Below are positions 18,970 to 26,564 of a stretch of DNA of 64,000 nt, piece after piece. The DNA comes from an uncultured Tenacibaculum sp. (GTDB taxonomy: Bacteria > Bacteroidota > Bacteroidia > Flavobacteriales > Flavobacteriaceae): the NCBI RefSeq assembly GCF_947498805.1, contig NZ_CANMLT010000002.1, positions 372,001 to 436,000 on the forward strand. Reading direction: 5' to 3'. A model generated the notes under the pieces. That model was not told the DNA's origin, did no database searches, and saw only the letters and a program-made list of their open reading frames with translations. Every line of letters starts with the position of its first letter. The stretch's first letter is position 1. The position numbers and the translations under genes are program-made.

Positions 18970-19004
18970 TTATGAATTGAATAATTACTAAAATAGAGTA
19001 CAGC

Positions 19005-19039
19005 AAAAGCGTCCAAATTATCATTTGGACGCTTTTTTT
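19005..19039 (+). terminator. Terminator of the 18.85-kb small transcript
   Basis: AAAAGCGTCCAAAT / ATTTGGACGCTTTT, a 14-bp perfect stem with a 4-nt loop and a T tail. Confidence 0.9.
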
Positions 19040-19131
19040 ATGAATTACAATGAAAATATCTAGTTAAAATTAACATACAACACGTTGAGAAGTTTAAAGC
19101 GTAAAACATTGAACAACAAATAGTTCACTTC

Positions 19132-19175
19132 CCTCCTTATTACCTGATTAATTTCGGGCAGACCTCCTATTACCT
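19132..19175 (+). repeat. Short imperfect direct repeat
   Basis: CCTCCTTATTACCT (19132-19145) recurs as CCTCCTATTACCT (19163-19175), one base shorter. The copies lie in the non-coding gap before the 19.25-kb promoter and could be paired protein-binding sites. Nothing else in 19040-19220 was recognised. Confidence 0.35.
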
Positions 19176-19222
19176 AAAAACAAGATAACCCATTGATTAC
19201 CAATGAAATAACCTCGAAAATA

Positions 19223-19254
19223 TTTGGTAAATTCTAAAAAAACGCTTATATTTG
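19223..19254 (+). promoter_or_regulatory. Bacteroidota-type promoter for the 19.3-kb ORF
   Basis: TTTG at 19223-19226 and TATATTTG at 19247-19254 are separated by 20 nt, matching the -33 TTTG / -7 TAnnTTTG consensus in sequence and spacing. The 38-codon ORF starts about 45 nt downstream. Confidence 0.75.
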
Positions 19255-19301
19255 TACTATCAATAATTAAGAAATAATAACAATAAATAAAAACAACCAT
19301 T

Positions 19302-19418
19302 ATGAAGTTTACTTTAGAAAACACTAGCATGAGAAGCTTACCAATTAGAGGTGTTAAGTCGAACGGAAGAGTGAGAAAAGATGTTTTTAGAATACAGCAG
19401 TTTTTAATGATTTGTTAG
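19302..19418 (+). CDS. Small basic peptide ORF (38 aa) in its own transcription unit
   Basis: An ATG at 19302 opens 38 codons to TAG at 19418. The peptide starts MKFTLENTSMRSLPIRGVKS and is Arg/Lys-rich in the middle (NGRVRKDVFRIQQF). It has a good promoter (19223-19254) and terminator (19450-19483), so a discrete short mRNA is likely. As in the 18.85-kb unit, the coding part holds a copy of the terminator 3' arm (AAGATGT at 19378-19384, again at 19468-19474), which could pair with the terminator 5' arm. No homology recognised. Confidence 0.5.
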   Translation: MKFTLENTSMRSLPIRGVKSNGRVRKDVFRIQQFLMIC

Positions 19419-19449
19419 CGCAACATTAACTGTTAATATACGATTCAAA

Positions 19450-19483
19450 AGGCATCTTAATTTTAATAAGATGTCTTTTTTTT
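19450..19483 (+). terminator. Terminator of the 19.3-kb small transcript
   Basis: AGGCATCTTA / TAAGATGTCT stem (one G-U pair), 6-7 nt loop, then a long T run. Confidence 0.85.
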
Positions 19484-19519
19484 GTCCAAATTTAAAAAGT
19501 TAAAAAAAAGTTAAAAAAA

Positions 19520-19551
19520 TTTGGATATTATCATAAAATTTCTTATATTAA
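19520..19551 (+). promoter_or_regulatory. Bacteroidota-type promoter for the 19.57-kb ORF
   Basis: TTTG at 19520-19523 and TATATTAA at 19544-19551 with 20 nt between. The -7 box deviates at its end from TAnnTTTG but spacing is exact. Confidence 0.6.
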
Positions 19552-19571
19552 TAGAACAAAATTGAAAAAAG

Positions 19572-19667
19572 ATGAAAAAATTAAAATTGCACATTCTAAA
19601 CGAAAAAGGACGTTTACTCATTCAAAATACACGCTTACTAATTTTATATTCTAATCTACCTAAGTAA
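19572..19667 (+). CDS. Small ORF (31 aa) upstream of a structured RNA
   Basis: An ATG at 19572, about 20 nt after the -7 box, opens 31 codons ending TAA at 19667. The peptide starts MKKLKLHILNEKGRLLIQNT and ends LILYSNLPK; it is basic and leucine/isoleucine-rich. No terminator follows directly, so transcription probably continues into the structured region at 19697 and the lipoprotein gene at 19968. A leader peptide is a reasonable guess; there is no recognised homology. Confidence 0.4.
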   Translation: MKKLKLHILNEKGRLLIQNTRLLILYSNLPK

Positions 19668-19696
19668 ACCGTAGCTTAGAATAAAAAAAATCGACT

Positions 19697-19932
19697 AGCG
19701 TTATTTCCAAAAAAAAAAAATTGAAACGCTTCCTATTTAAGACAATGTAGAATTTCCTGAAGCCTGTACTCAATAGGCCTTGGTAGTAAAGAGTCTTCAT
19801 GAATTGATTATGCAATCAATTTAATTCTACAAACCACCTGATTTACTCGGGCTGGACGGACTTTGCCTAAACCTAAGGGTTTAGGAGTACAAACCAACAT
19901 TTATGATCAAGAATATGCTGCAAAATGCGGCA
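19697..19932 (+). ncRNA. Candidate multi-hairpin RNA / structured 5' leader
   Basis: Successive pairings: AGCGTT (19697-19702)/AACGCT (19725-19730); TGTAGAATT (19746-19754)/AATTCTACA (19823-19831) enclosing AAGCCT/AGGCCTT (19760-19781) and AATTGATT/AATCAATT (19802-19821); CCTAAACC (19866-19873)/GGTTTAGG (19878-19885); TGCTGC (19916-19921)/GCGGCA (19927-19932). TACAAACCA is repeated exactly 60 nt apart (19828 and 19888), each copy at the 3' side of a stem. AAGAC (19739-19743) and GTCTT (19794-19798) could cross the main stem. Its position suggests a leader of the lipoprotein mRNA. No known RNA class is recognised. Confidence 0.5.
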
Positions 19933-19967
19933 TGGGAAATTATTGTCAAACTTTTAAAAATTGAATT

Positions 19968-20189
19968 ATGAGAACTTTAAAAACTATTTTAATCATGAGC
20001 ATGTTAATGGTATTCGCTACAAGCTGTACCGATTTAACCGAAGATTTAGCACCAAACACAGAAGATACTGTAGAGTTAATAAACATCAAAGCTAATACTG
20101 GTAAAGATGAAAACACCAAAGACGGAACCGGTACGGGCAACCAAGACACTGGTGGAGGTGGAACAAGCGGTGACGGTGGTAAGGGATAA
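19968..20189 (+). CDS. Small lipoprotein with Gly/Asp-rich tail
   Basis: The 73-aa product has a lipoprotein signal (MSMLMVFATSC, Cys at residue 20) and then a short acidic linker. The low-complexity tail (GTGTGNQDTGGGGTSGDGG) has no folded domain. It would be anchored in a membrane after processing. It is bounded by the structured leader upstream and a strong terminator downstream, and precedes a two-component system, so it could be a product sensed or controlled by that system; this is inference from position only. Confidence 0.7.
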   Translation: MRTLKTILIMSMLMVFATSCTDLTEDLAPNTEDTVELINIKANTGKDENTKDGTGTGNQDTGGGGTSGDGGKG

Positions 20190-20214
20190 TTAATAATTAA
20201 TCTTACCAAACTAC

Positions 20215-20248
20215 AAGCCTTTAATATAATATTAAGGGCTTTTTTTTT
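20215..20248 (+). terminator. Terminator after the small lipoprotein
   Basis: AAGCCTTTAATAT / ATATTAAGGGCTT stem followed by eight T. Confidence 0.85.
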
Positions 20249-20277
20249 AGATTTGCTTTTGATCCATAAAAATCAAC

Positions 20278-22290
20278 ATTATCAAAAAGTATCTTCTATT
20301 TTATTTTCTAACTTCTTTTGCATTAAATTGTTATGGCAAAAATTCTTTAAGATTTTTTGTACAAAATGATAGTATCAAGACCTGGATTGAGCAATCAAAG
20401 AATGAAAATCTCGATATCGAGCAAAGAAAACAATTACTCCATAAATCTTATCAGTATGCCTTAAGTCAAGAAGTAATTAAACCAATTAACTTAAGTTCAA
20501 TTGCTTATGGATTTTACAAATTAAAGGACACCATCCTTTTTAAAAATATTAATGATCAAACCATTGAAATATCTAAAAAGCAAGACGATCATTATGCTTT
20601 AGGAGATGCCCATTGGAATTATGCTACATACTACATTCGCAAACAAGATTTCCCTAATTCTTACACACACTTTTATAGAGCATATGAGGCTTTTAAAGAG
20701 AAAAACGAATATAAATTTGAAGTTGCCAAAATGTTATATGGAATGGCTAACATTAAGGGACGTCTAAGAGATTATAGTGGAAGTGAAATACTAACAATAG
20801 AGGCAATAAAAATTTTTAAGGAGATTAACAATTATGAGGAACTTTATACTTCATATACCCTACTTGGACTTTTACAAGAAGACATTAAAGAGTATGATAA
20901 AGCTTTAATTTATTACAACAAATCTTTAGAGTATTTTTCAAAAGTTGAAGATAAAGAAAAATATTATTTGGCTAGTTATAATAATATTGGAAATGTTTAT
21001 AGAAAAAAAGGATTTTATAAGAAAGCCATCGAAGCCTACAATAAAGACTTACGAAAAAAAAATATTCCATTACACCGTGCTACTCTTATTGACAATAAGT
21101 GCTTGGCTAGACTTTTCATTGGAGATACTATTGATATAAAAAAAGATTTTTATAAAGCTCTTTTTATTAGAGATAGTCTAAAAAACAAATCAGGAATTCT
21201 TACATCAAACATTAATATATCTGATTATTACAAATATATAAAGGATACAATTAATGCTATAAAGTACGCTCAGGTAGCCAATAAATTAGCTAGAGAATTG
21301 AAAAATGGCGATAATTATTTGACTACCCTAAACCAATTAGCAAATTTAGATACCGAAAATGCAAAAAAGTATTTAGACCGTTATATTGAGTTTAATGATA
21401 GTTTAGTAAGCGCCGAGCGAAGAACTCAAAATAAGTTTACTCGTATTGAATTTGAAACGGATGAATATATTGCAGAAACAGAACGTTTAAATCAGCAACG
21501 TATTTGGATTATTGTAACCAGTATTGGGGGGATATTGATTCTAAGTCTACTATACTTTTTACGTGTACAAAAAGTACGTAATGAAAAGCTCCGTTTAGAA
21601 GCTGAACAACAAAAAGCGAATGAAGAGGTATATATCTTAACACTTCAGCAACAAGCAAAATTAGAAGAGGAACGCGTAAATGAGCGTAATCGTATTTCGG
21701 CAGAATTACACGATGGTATTTTAGGGAAATTATTTGGAACTCGGGTAAATCTAGGTTTTTTAGCCATGGGAATGCAACCAGATACTCAAGAGAAACACCA
21801 AGCCTTTTTAGATGAGTTACAAGATATTGAAAAAGAGATTCGAGATGTTTCACATAAGTTAAGTGATAATTTTGATGATGCTAGTGTAAACTTTACCAAT
21901 ATTATAGAACAATTATTAAAAGATAAAAGCGTTATAGGTAGGTTTGAGTATCAATTCAACTTTGATAAAAATATTGTTTGGAAAAGCATTAATGAAGTTA
22001 CTAAAGCCAACCTGTATCGTATAATACAAGAAGCTTTACAGAATATTATTAAGCATGCTAAGGCAAAAAATGTTATCTTAGACCTCTCAATAAACAAAAA
22101 AGAGCTAATCATTTCGTTACAAGATGACGGAGTTGGTTTTAATACTGAAAAGAAGAAAAAGGGAATTGGTATCAAAAATATTAATTCAAGAGTAGCCAAA
22201 ATTGGTAGTCGTTTAGAAATTCAATCTAAAGAAAATCAAGGAACTACTCTTACCATTAAAACACCTTTGCAAATAACAGATGGAAAGTAA
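20278..22290 (+). CDS. TPR-containing sensor histidine kinase (non-ATG start likely)
   Basis: The reading frame is open from the TGA at 20260, yet the first ATG is at 20731, far inside the protein. Upstream codons encode a good signal peptide (IKKYLLFYFLTSFALNCYG) and TPR helices, so the true start is near 20278, where ATT-ATC-AAA-AAG stands in place of an expected ATG. The full product (about 670 aa) has periplasmic TPR repeats, a transmembrane helix (IVTSIGGILILSLLYFL), a HisKA_3 box (ERNRISAELHDGILG, His phosphoacceptor) and a HATPase domain (NLYRIIQEALQNIIKHA, DDGVGFN, GIGIKNINSR). Its 3' end overlaps the response regulator gene by 11 nt. Confidence 0.85.
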   Translation: MIKKYLLFYFLTSFALNCYGKNSLRFFVQNDSIKTWIEQSKNENLDIEQRKQLLHKSYQYALSQEVIKPINLSSIAYGFYKLKDTILFKNINDQTIEISKKQDDHYALGDAHWNYATYYIRKQDFPNSYTHFYRAYEAFKEKNEYKFEVAKMLYGMANIKGRLRDYSGSEILTIEAIKIFKEINNYEELYTSYTLLGLLQEDIKEYDKALIYYNKSLEYFSKVEDKEKYYLASYNNIGNVYRKKGFYKKAIEAYNKDLRKKNIPLHRATLIDNKCLARLFIGDTIDIKKDFYKALFIRDSLKNKSGILTSNINISDYYKYIKDTINAIKYAQVANKLARELKNGDNYLTTLNQLANLDTENAKKYLDRYIEFNDSLVSAERRTQNKFTRIEFETDEYIAETERLNQQRIWIIVTSIGGILILSLLYFLRVQKVRNEKLRLEAEQQKANEEVYILTLQQQAKLEEERVNERNRISAELHDGILGKLFGTRVNLGFLAMGMQPDTQEKHQAFLDELQDIEKEIRDVSHKLSDNFDDASVNFTNIIEQLLKDKSVIGRFEYQFNFDKNIVWKSINEVTKANLYRIIQEALQNIIKHAKAKNVILDLSINKKELIISLQDDGVGFNTEKKKKGIGIKNINSRVAKIGSRLEIQSKENQGTTLTIKTPLQITDGK

Positions 22291-22963
22291 AAAGTATTGC
22301 GCTCTTATTATAGATGACCACCCATTAATTTCAGAAGCTTATAAAAGTGCTTTTACCTTTATTGAAAGCCAACAAGAAGCATGTTCTTTTGAAATTAATG
22401 TTGCTAATAATTGTGATGATGCACAAGCCATAATCGAAGAATTTTCTACTACCAATCAAACTATAGATATTATTTTCTTAGATATTAGTCTTCCTCCTTC
22501 TAAAGATGGAAAACTCTTATCTGGTGAAGATTTAGGCTTATTGATTAATGAGAAACTACCAGAAGCTCGTATTATCATTTCTACAACATTCAATGATAAC
22601 TATAGAGTACATAGCATTTTGAAAAATGTAAATCCTGATGGTTTTTTAGTTAAAAACGATATTACTCCGGCTGAATTGGTCATGGCAATTAAAGAAGTAT
22701 TATCAGATCCACCATACTACAGTAAAACGGTAATGAAAATGTTGAGAAGTCAGGTATCACATGACTACTTTTTAGATGATGTTGATCGAAAAATATTATA
22801 CGAACTTTCAATAGGTACCAAAATGAAAGATTTACCCAATGAGGTACCATTATCTTTAGCTGCTATTCAAAAAAGGAAAAGTCAGATTACCAGAGTTTTT
22901 GGTGTAGACAATTCTGCTGATCGTGACTTGATTTTAGTAGCCAAAGAAAAAGGATTTTTATAA
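22280..22963 (+). CDS. Response regulator
   Basis: The 227-aa protein has an N-terminal receiver domain with DDHPLISEAY (acidic pair), the phosphoacceptor Asp in IIFLDISLPP near residue 70, and Lys in LVKNDITPAE near residue 125. The C-terminal 70 residues (DVDRKILYELSIGTKMKDLPNEVPLSLAAIQKRKSQI) form a helix-turn-helix of the LuxR/sigma-region-4 sort. It overlaps the kinase gene and is its cognate partner. The nearby lipoprotein and small transcripts are plausible targets. Confidence 0.9.
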   Translation: MESKKYCALIIDDHPLISEAYKSAFTFIESQQEACSFEINVANNCDDAQAIIEEFSTTNQTIDIIFLDISLPPSKDGKLLSGEDLGLLINEKLPEARIIISTTFNDNYRVHSILKNVNPDGFLVKNDITPAELVMAIKEVLSDPPYYSKTVMKMLRSQVSHDYFLDDVDRKILYELSIGTKMKDLPNEVPLSLAAIQKRKSQITRVFGVDNSADRDLILVAKEKGFL

Positions 22964-22993
22964 AAAAGGAGAATGTTTCACATTCTCCTTTTT
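22962..22993. terminator. Bidirectional terminator between convergent genes
   Basis: AAAAAGGAGAATG / CATTCTCCTTTTT with a 5-nt loop, between the response regulator and the minus-strand gene. Confidence 0.85.
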
Positions 22994-22995
22994 CT

Positions 22996-24543
22996 TTACT
23001 TTAAATTTTCTATCGTTAATCCTTTTTGATAATCGTATTTAAACATTGTAAAAGTATTCTCTGCTCCTTTTATCAATCGATAACGTTCTTCTTTATCTAC
23101 ATGAAAAGATAGTACTTTTTCTTTTTGAATGTTTCCTGCATCTAAACCATAAAAATGAATAGCGTAGTCTATTTTTTCTTCTTTTCCTTCTTTCTTTATT
23201 TTTCTATTTTTTGAAACTATTTTTAAGACTCCACTCTCTTGTTCCTGAGCTAAATAATCTACATTAAATTCATTTTGCATATGCCTCAAATTCATCAAGG
23301 GCCATTTGTTCATACTACTTAGTCCAGATGGAGCTTTATCTTTTGATATTTTATAGAAATTTGTTAGTACAGCATCATTATTTATTTCTAATACTACAAG
23401 ATCTCCTAAAGTATATTTTGAAGACCAGTTCTCTTGTCCTAACATCCCAAAAGAAGCAGAAAGAAGAGCTTTTCCTGTTGAAAAACCTTGTACATCTCTT
23501 ACGAATCGTTCTCCTATGATATAAAATTTATCATTGTTTTGTAAGACATCATAAAAATAGACTGAACCAAATTTCTTTTGCTTTGCATTAGCTTCAATTT
23601 CTAAGTGCTTTCTAAATTCTGGATTATTTCTATAGCTTAATAATTGACTTGATAACTTCTCTCCTTCTTTCGAATATATTTCCATAAAATATCCTTCGTT
23701 ATAATCATTGGAATGAAATTTATGTCCTTTTTTATAGTATTCTCCAAACAATACAATCTTTCCTTCATTTGTAACCAAAGCTCTGGTATAGAATTTAGGT
23801 GCTTTTTCATAATCTATCTTTATTGAAAAAACTTCTTTTCCTGTTTTTGTATCTAAAACAAAAGTTCTTAGTTCTGGTTGTCTATCAAAGTTACTCCCCC
23901 ATATTTTTTCTACGATAACAATTTTGTTTTCATCTGCATATATGGGAGACGCTTGTACACGATTATTTATTTCTGCAGAAGAGTCATAAGTCCATTTTTC
24001 TCCTGAATTACTAATATAACCAAATCGATAGCCCCATTTTTTCTTTTTTATTGTTTCTGAAAATAGAAATCCATTATTTTTTATGGGATAATTCAAAATC
24101 CATTCTTCCATTTTTTGAATCTCCTTGTAATACCCCATAGCAAAAGTTTGTTTCTTATAAGGTAATACATATTCAAAATCTAATTTTCTACCTTTTGAAT
24201 CGTAAAAGTTGTAAGTTAACATTTTTGTTTCCTTGTTATATAAAGAAACTGCCACATTCGTCCCATTACTTTTTACTTCAATTAATCGGTTTGTTTTGCT
24301 ATCTAATAGAAAATCTATTTTGGTTATTTCTTCTAAGTTTTTATTGAAAAAAGATAGTATTCCTTCCTTTTTTTTCTTTCCTACTTCTTTCTTTGTTGTG
24401 TAAAACACATAATAACTTAGGTTATCGTTTTCGGTTAATGTACCAGCATCAGTAAGTTCAAAATTATCAATATTCTCTATATGTACAGATTGACTAAATA
24501 CATTGATGCTAATCAATAGCAGAATTAACTTTAAAATTTTCAT
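22996..24543 (-). CDS. Secreted protein of unknown function
   Basis: From the ATG at 24543 the product is 515 aa with a signal peptide (MKILKLILLLISINVFSQS). The rest is beta-rich with repeated GEKWTYDSSAE/ GKEVFSIKIDYEK-like strands, suggesting a propeller-like exported protein. An earlier in-frame start at 24561 would overlap the acs gene and place extra residues before the signal peptide, so I reject it. No family recognised. It lies 1 nt downstream of acs and could be cotranscribed with it. Confidence 0.75.
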   Translation of the reverse strand: MKILKLILLLISINVFSQSVHIENIDNFELTDAGTLTENDNLSYYVFYTTKKEVGKKKKEGILSFFNKNLEEITKIDFLLDSKTNRLIEVKSNGTNVAVSLYNKETKMLTYNFYDSKGRKLDFEYVLPYKKQTFAMGYYKEIQKMEEWILNYPIKNNGFLFSETIKKKKWGYRFGYISNSGEKWTYDSSAEINNRVQASPIYADENKIVIVEKIWGSNFDRQPELRTFVLDTKTGKEVFSIKIDYEKAPKFYTRALVTNEGKIVLFGEYYKKGHKFHSNDYNEGYFMEIYSKEGEKLSSQLLSYRNNPEFRKHLEIEANAKQKKFGSVYFYDVLQNNDKFYIIGERFVRDVQGFSTGKALLSASFGMLGQENWSSKYTLGDLVVLEINNDAVLTNFYKISKDKAPSGLSSMNKWPLMNLRHMQNEFNVDYLAQEQESGVLKIVSKNRKIKKEGKEEKIDYAIHFYGLDAGNIQKEKVLSFHVDKEERYRLIKGAENTFTMFKYDYQKGLTIENLK

Positions 24544-24544
24544 A

Positions 24545-26452
24545 TTACAATCTATTATCAATGATACTTTGTACTACTTCCGGATTTAAAAGTGTCGACA
24601 CATCTCCGAGATTATCTAGTTCATTATGAGCAATCTTACGTAAAATACGTCTCATGATTTTACCTGAACGTGTTTTTGGGAGTCCTACTGTAAATTGAAT
24701 CTTGTCTAACTTTGCTATTGGGCCAATATGCTCCGTAATTATTTGATTAATTTCTTTTCTTAGGTTATCATGGTTCCTTCCTTCTCCAACATCTTTTAAA
24801 ATTACATAACCATACAATGCATTTCCTTTAATATCATGAGGAAAACCTACAATAGCACTTTCTGCTACCGCAGGATGCTCATTAATAGCATCTTCAATTG
24901 GAGCGGTTCCTAAATTATGTCCAGATACAATAATAACATCATCCACCCTACCTGTAATTCTATAATATCCAACTTCATCTCGTAAAGCTCCATCTCCTGT
25001 AAAATAGTTGTTTTCAAAAGTTGAAAAATAGGTGTCTTTATAGCGTTGGTGATTTCCCCAAATAGTTCTAGCCATTGAGGGCCAAGGATATTTTACACAT
25101 AAACGTCCATCCACCTGGTTTCCTGTTACCTCTACTCCATTTTCATCCATTAAAGCTAATTGAATTCCTGGTAATGGCAATGTTGCGTAAGTTGGTTTTG
25201 TTGGAGTCGTGTATGGTATTGGAGAAATCATCATTCCTCCTGTTTCTGTTTGCCACCAAGTATCTACTATTGGTGATTTCTTTTTTCCTACATTATCATT
25301 GTACCAGTGCCATGCTTCTTCATTAATTGGTTCTCCTACGGTACCTAGCACTTTTAACGATGATAAATCATAGGTATCTACATAGTCTAACTTTTCTTTG
25401 GCTAGGGCTCTAATAGCAGTTGGAGCCGTATAAAACTGGTTCACTTTATGTTTTTCTACTATTTCCCAAAAACGTCCAAAATCAGGATAACTCGGTACTC
25501 CTTCGAACATCACTGTTGTAGCTCCGTTGGCTAAAGGTCCATATACAATATAGCTATGTCCTGTAATCCAACCAATATCTGCGGTACACCAATACACATC
25601 ACTTTCTTTATAATTAAATACATTTTTAAACGTATAAGCCGTATATATCATGTAACCAGCTGTAGTATGCATCATTCCTTTCGGACTTCCTGTTGATCCT
25701 GATGTATACAAAATAAATAGTGGATCTTCTGCATCCATTATCTCTGGCTGACAATCTGAAGAAGCCTTATCTAACGATGGTTGTAACCATTGGTCTCTTC
25801 CTTCTACTAATGTTATAGGTGAGTTAATTCTTTTCGCTACTAAAACCGTTTCTACACATTCACAACTTTCTAAAGCTTCATCTACAATTCCTTTTAAATC
25901 AATTGTTTTAGCTCCTCTGTAAGAACCGTCTGAAGTAATCACCATTTTAGCTTCACAATCATTAATTCTAGTTGCTAAAGCTGTTGAAGAAAATCCTGCA
26001 AACACAACTGAATGAATTGCTCCAATTCGTGCACATGCCAACACAGAAACAGCTAATTCTGGAATCATTGGTAAGTAAATACAAACACGATCTCCTTTTT
26101 GAATTCCGTTTTCTTTTAACACATTAGCAAACTTACATACACGTTCATGCAGTTCTTTATAAGTTATATGCTGAGCTTCTTCCTCTGGGTTATTAGGTTC
26201 AAATAAAATAGCCGTTTTATCTCCTCGGATTTGTAAATGTCTATCAATACAATTTTCAGTAATATTTAATTGAGCACCTTCAAACCATTTTACTTCAGGT
26301 TTTGAAAAATCATAACTCAACACATTATCCCATCGTTTTCTCCAAACAAAATGTTCTTCTGCAATTTCCTCCCAAAATAACTTAGGATTTCTTACTGATC
26401 TTCGATATACTTGAAAGTATTCTTCTAAGTTTTTAATATGATAATTACTCAT
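24545..26452 (-). CDS. acs: Acetyl-CoA synthetase
   Basis: The 635-aa protein is a full-length acetate-CoA ligase. It has the ATP-binding loop YTSGSTGSPKGMMHT near residue 255, TWWQTETGG near residue 400, and the C-terminal PKTRSGKIMRRILRKIA, which contains the Lys that is acetylated in studied homologues. It activates acetate with ATP to acetyl-CoA in the cytosol. Length and all core motifs are intact. Confidence 0.96.
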   Translation of the reverse strand: MSNYHIKNLEEYFQVYRRSVRNPKLFWEEIAEEHFVWRKRWDNVLSYDFSKPEVKWFEGAQLNITENCIDRHLQIRGDKTAILFEPNNPEEEAQHITYKELHERVCKFANVLKENGIQKGDRVCIYLPMIPELAVSVLACARIGAIHSVVFAGFSSTALATRINDCEAKMVITSDGSYRGAKTIDLKGIVDEALESCECVETVLVAKRINSPITLVEGRDQWLQPSLDKASSDCQPEIMDAEDPLFILYTSGSTGSPKGMMHTTAGYMIYTAYTFKNVFNYKESDVYWCTADIGWITGHSYIVYGPLANGATTVMFEGVPSYPDFGRFWEIVEKHKVNQFYTAPTAIRALAKEKLDYVDTYDLSSLKVLGTVGEPINEEAWHWYNDNVGKKKSPIVDTWWQTETGGMMISPIPYTTPTKPTYATLPLPGIQLALMDENGVEVTGNQVDGRLCVKYPWPSMARTIWGNHQRYKDTYFSTFENNYFTGDGALRDEVGYYRITGRVDDVIIVSGHNLGTAPIEDAINEHPAVAESAIVGFPHDIKGNALYGYVILKDVGEGRNHDNLRKEINQIITEHIGPIAKLDKIQFTVGLPKTRSGKIMRRILRKIAHNELDNLGDVSTLLNPEVVQSIIDNRL

Positions 26453-26550
26453 ATATGCTATAGTTTGATTTTAGTTTTGACTAAACTACTCTTTTTTTTC
26501 AAACTAGTAATGTTTTTTATACGAACAACATAAGATTCCCGATTAATATT

Positions 26551-26558
26551 TATATTTG
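26551..26558 (+). promoter_or_regulatory. Putative -7 element directly before the TauE-like gene
   Basis: TATATTTG matches the TAnnTTTG consensus exactly and ends only 6 nt before the ATG at 26565, so if used the mRNA would have almost no leader. No clear -33 TTTG. Confidence 0.35.
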
Positions 26559-26564
26559 ATTTAT

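Larger units (their letters stand above)
18845..19039 (+). ncRNA. Candidate three-way-junction RNA with attenuator-like end
   Basis: Stems: ACATATGC (18867-18874) with GCTATATGT (18948-18956) close a junction. Within it are CTTG.AGAGA (18884-18893) with TCTCT..CAAG (18898-18909), and GTTCC..GGCT (18909-18921) with AGCC.GGAAAC (18934-18943). A TATATTCG -7-like box lies just upstream, and the terminator at 19005 ends it. The core is GC-rich against AT-rich flanks. GGACGCT (18944-18950) is identical to part of the terminator 3' arm and could instead pair with its 5' arm AGCGTCC (19008-19014), an anti-terminator arrangement. Confidence 0.55.

Noticed and set aside
18845..19039. TPP, purine or hammerhead-type three-way junction
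   Set aside because: Core consensus sequences of these classes (for example CTGAGA for TPP, CTGATGA for hammerhead) are absent.
19148..19330. 60-aa minus-strand ORF in the small-RNA region
   Set aside because: It runs antisense across a good plus-strand promoter and small ORF, has no promoter of its own, and its hydrophobic first half is what AT-rich antisense sequence gives.
19697..19932. Structured region as a retron, group II intron or CRISPR-type RNA
   Set aside because: No reverse transcriptase or cas gene is present anywhere in the window and no group II domain V or repeat-spacer pattern is visible.
19946..20209. 87-aa minus-strand ORF over the small lipoprotein gene
   Set aside because: Its Pro-rich sequence is the mirror of the Gly-rich tail codons; the plus frame has a lipoprotein signal and terminator.
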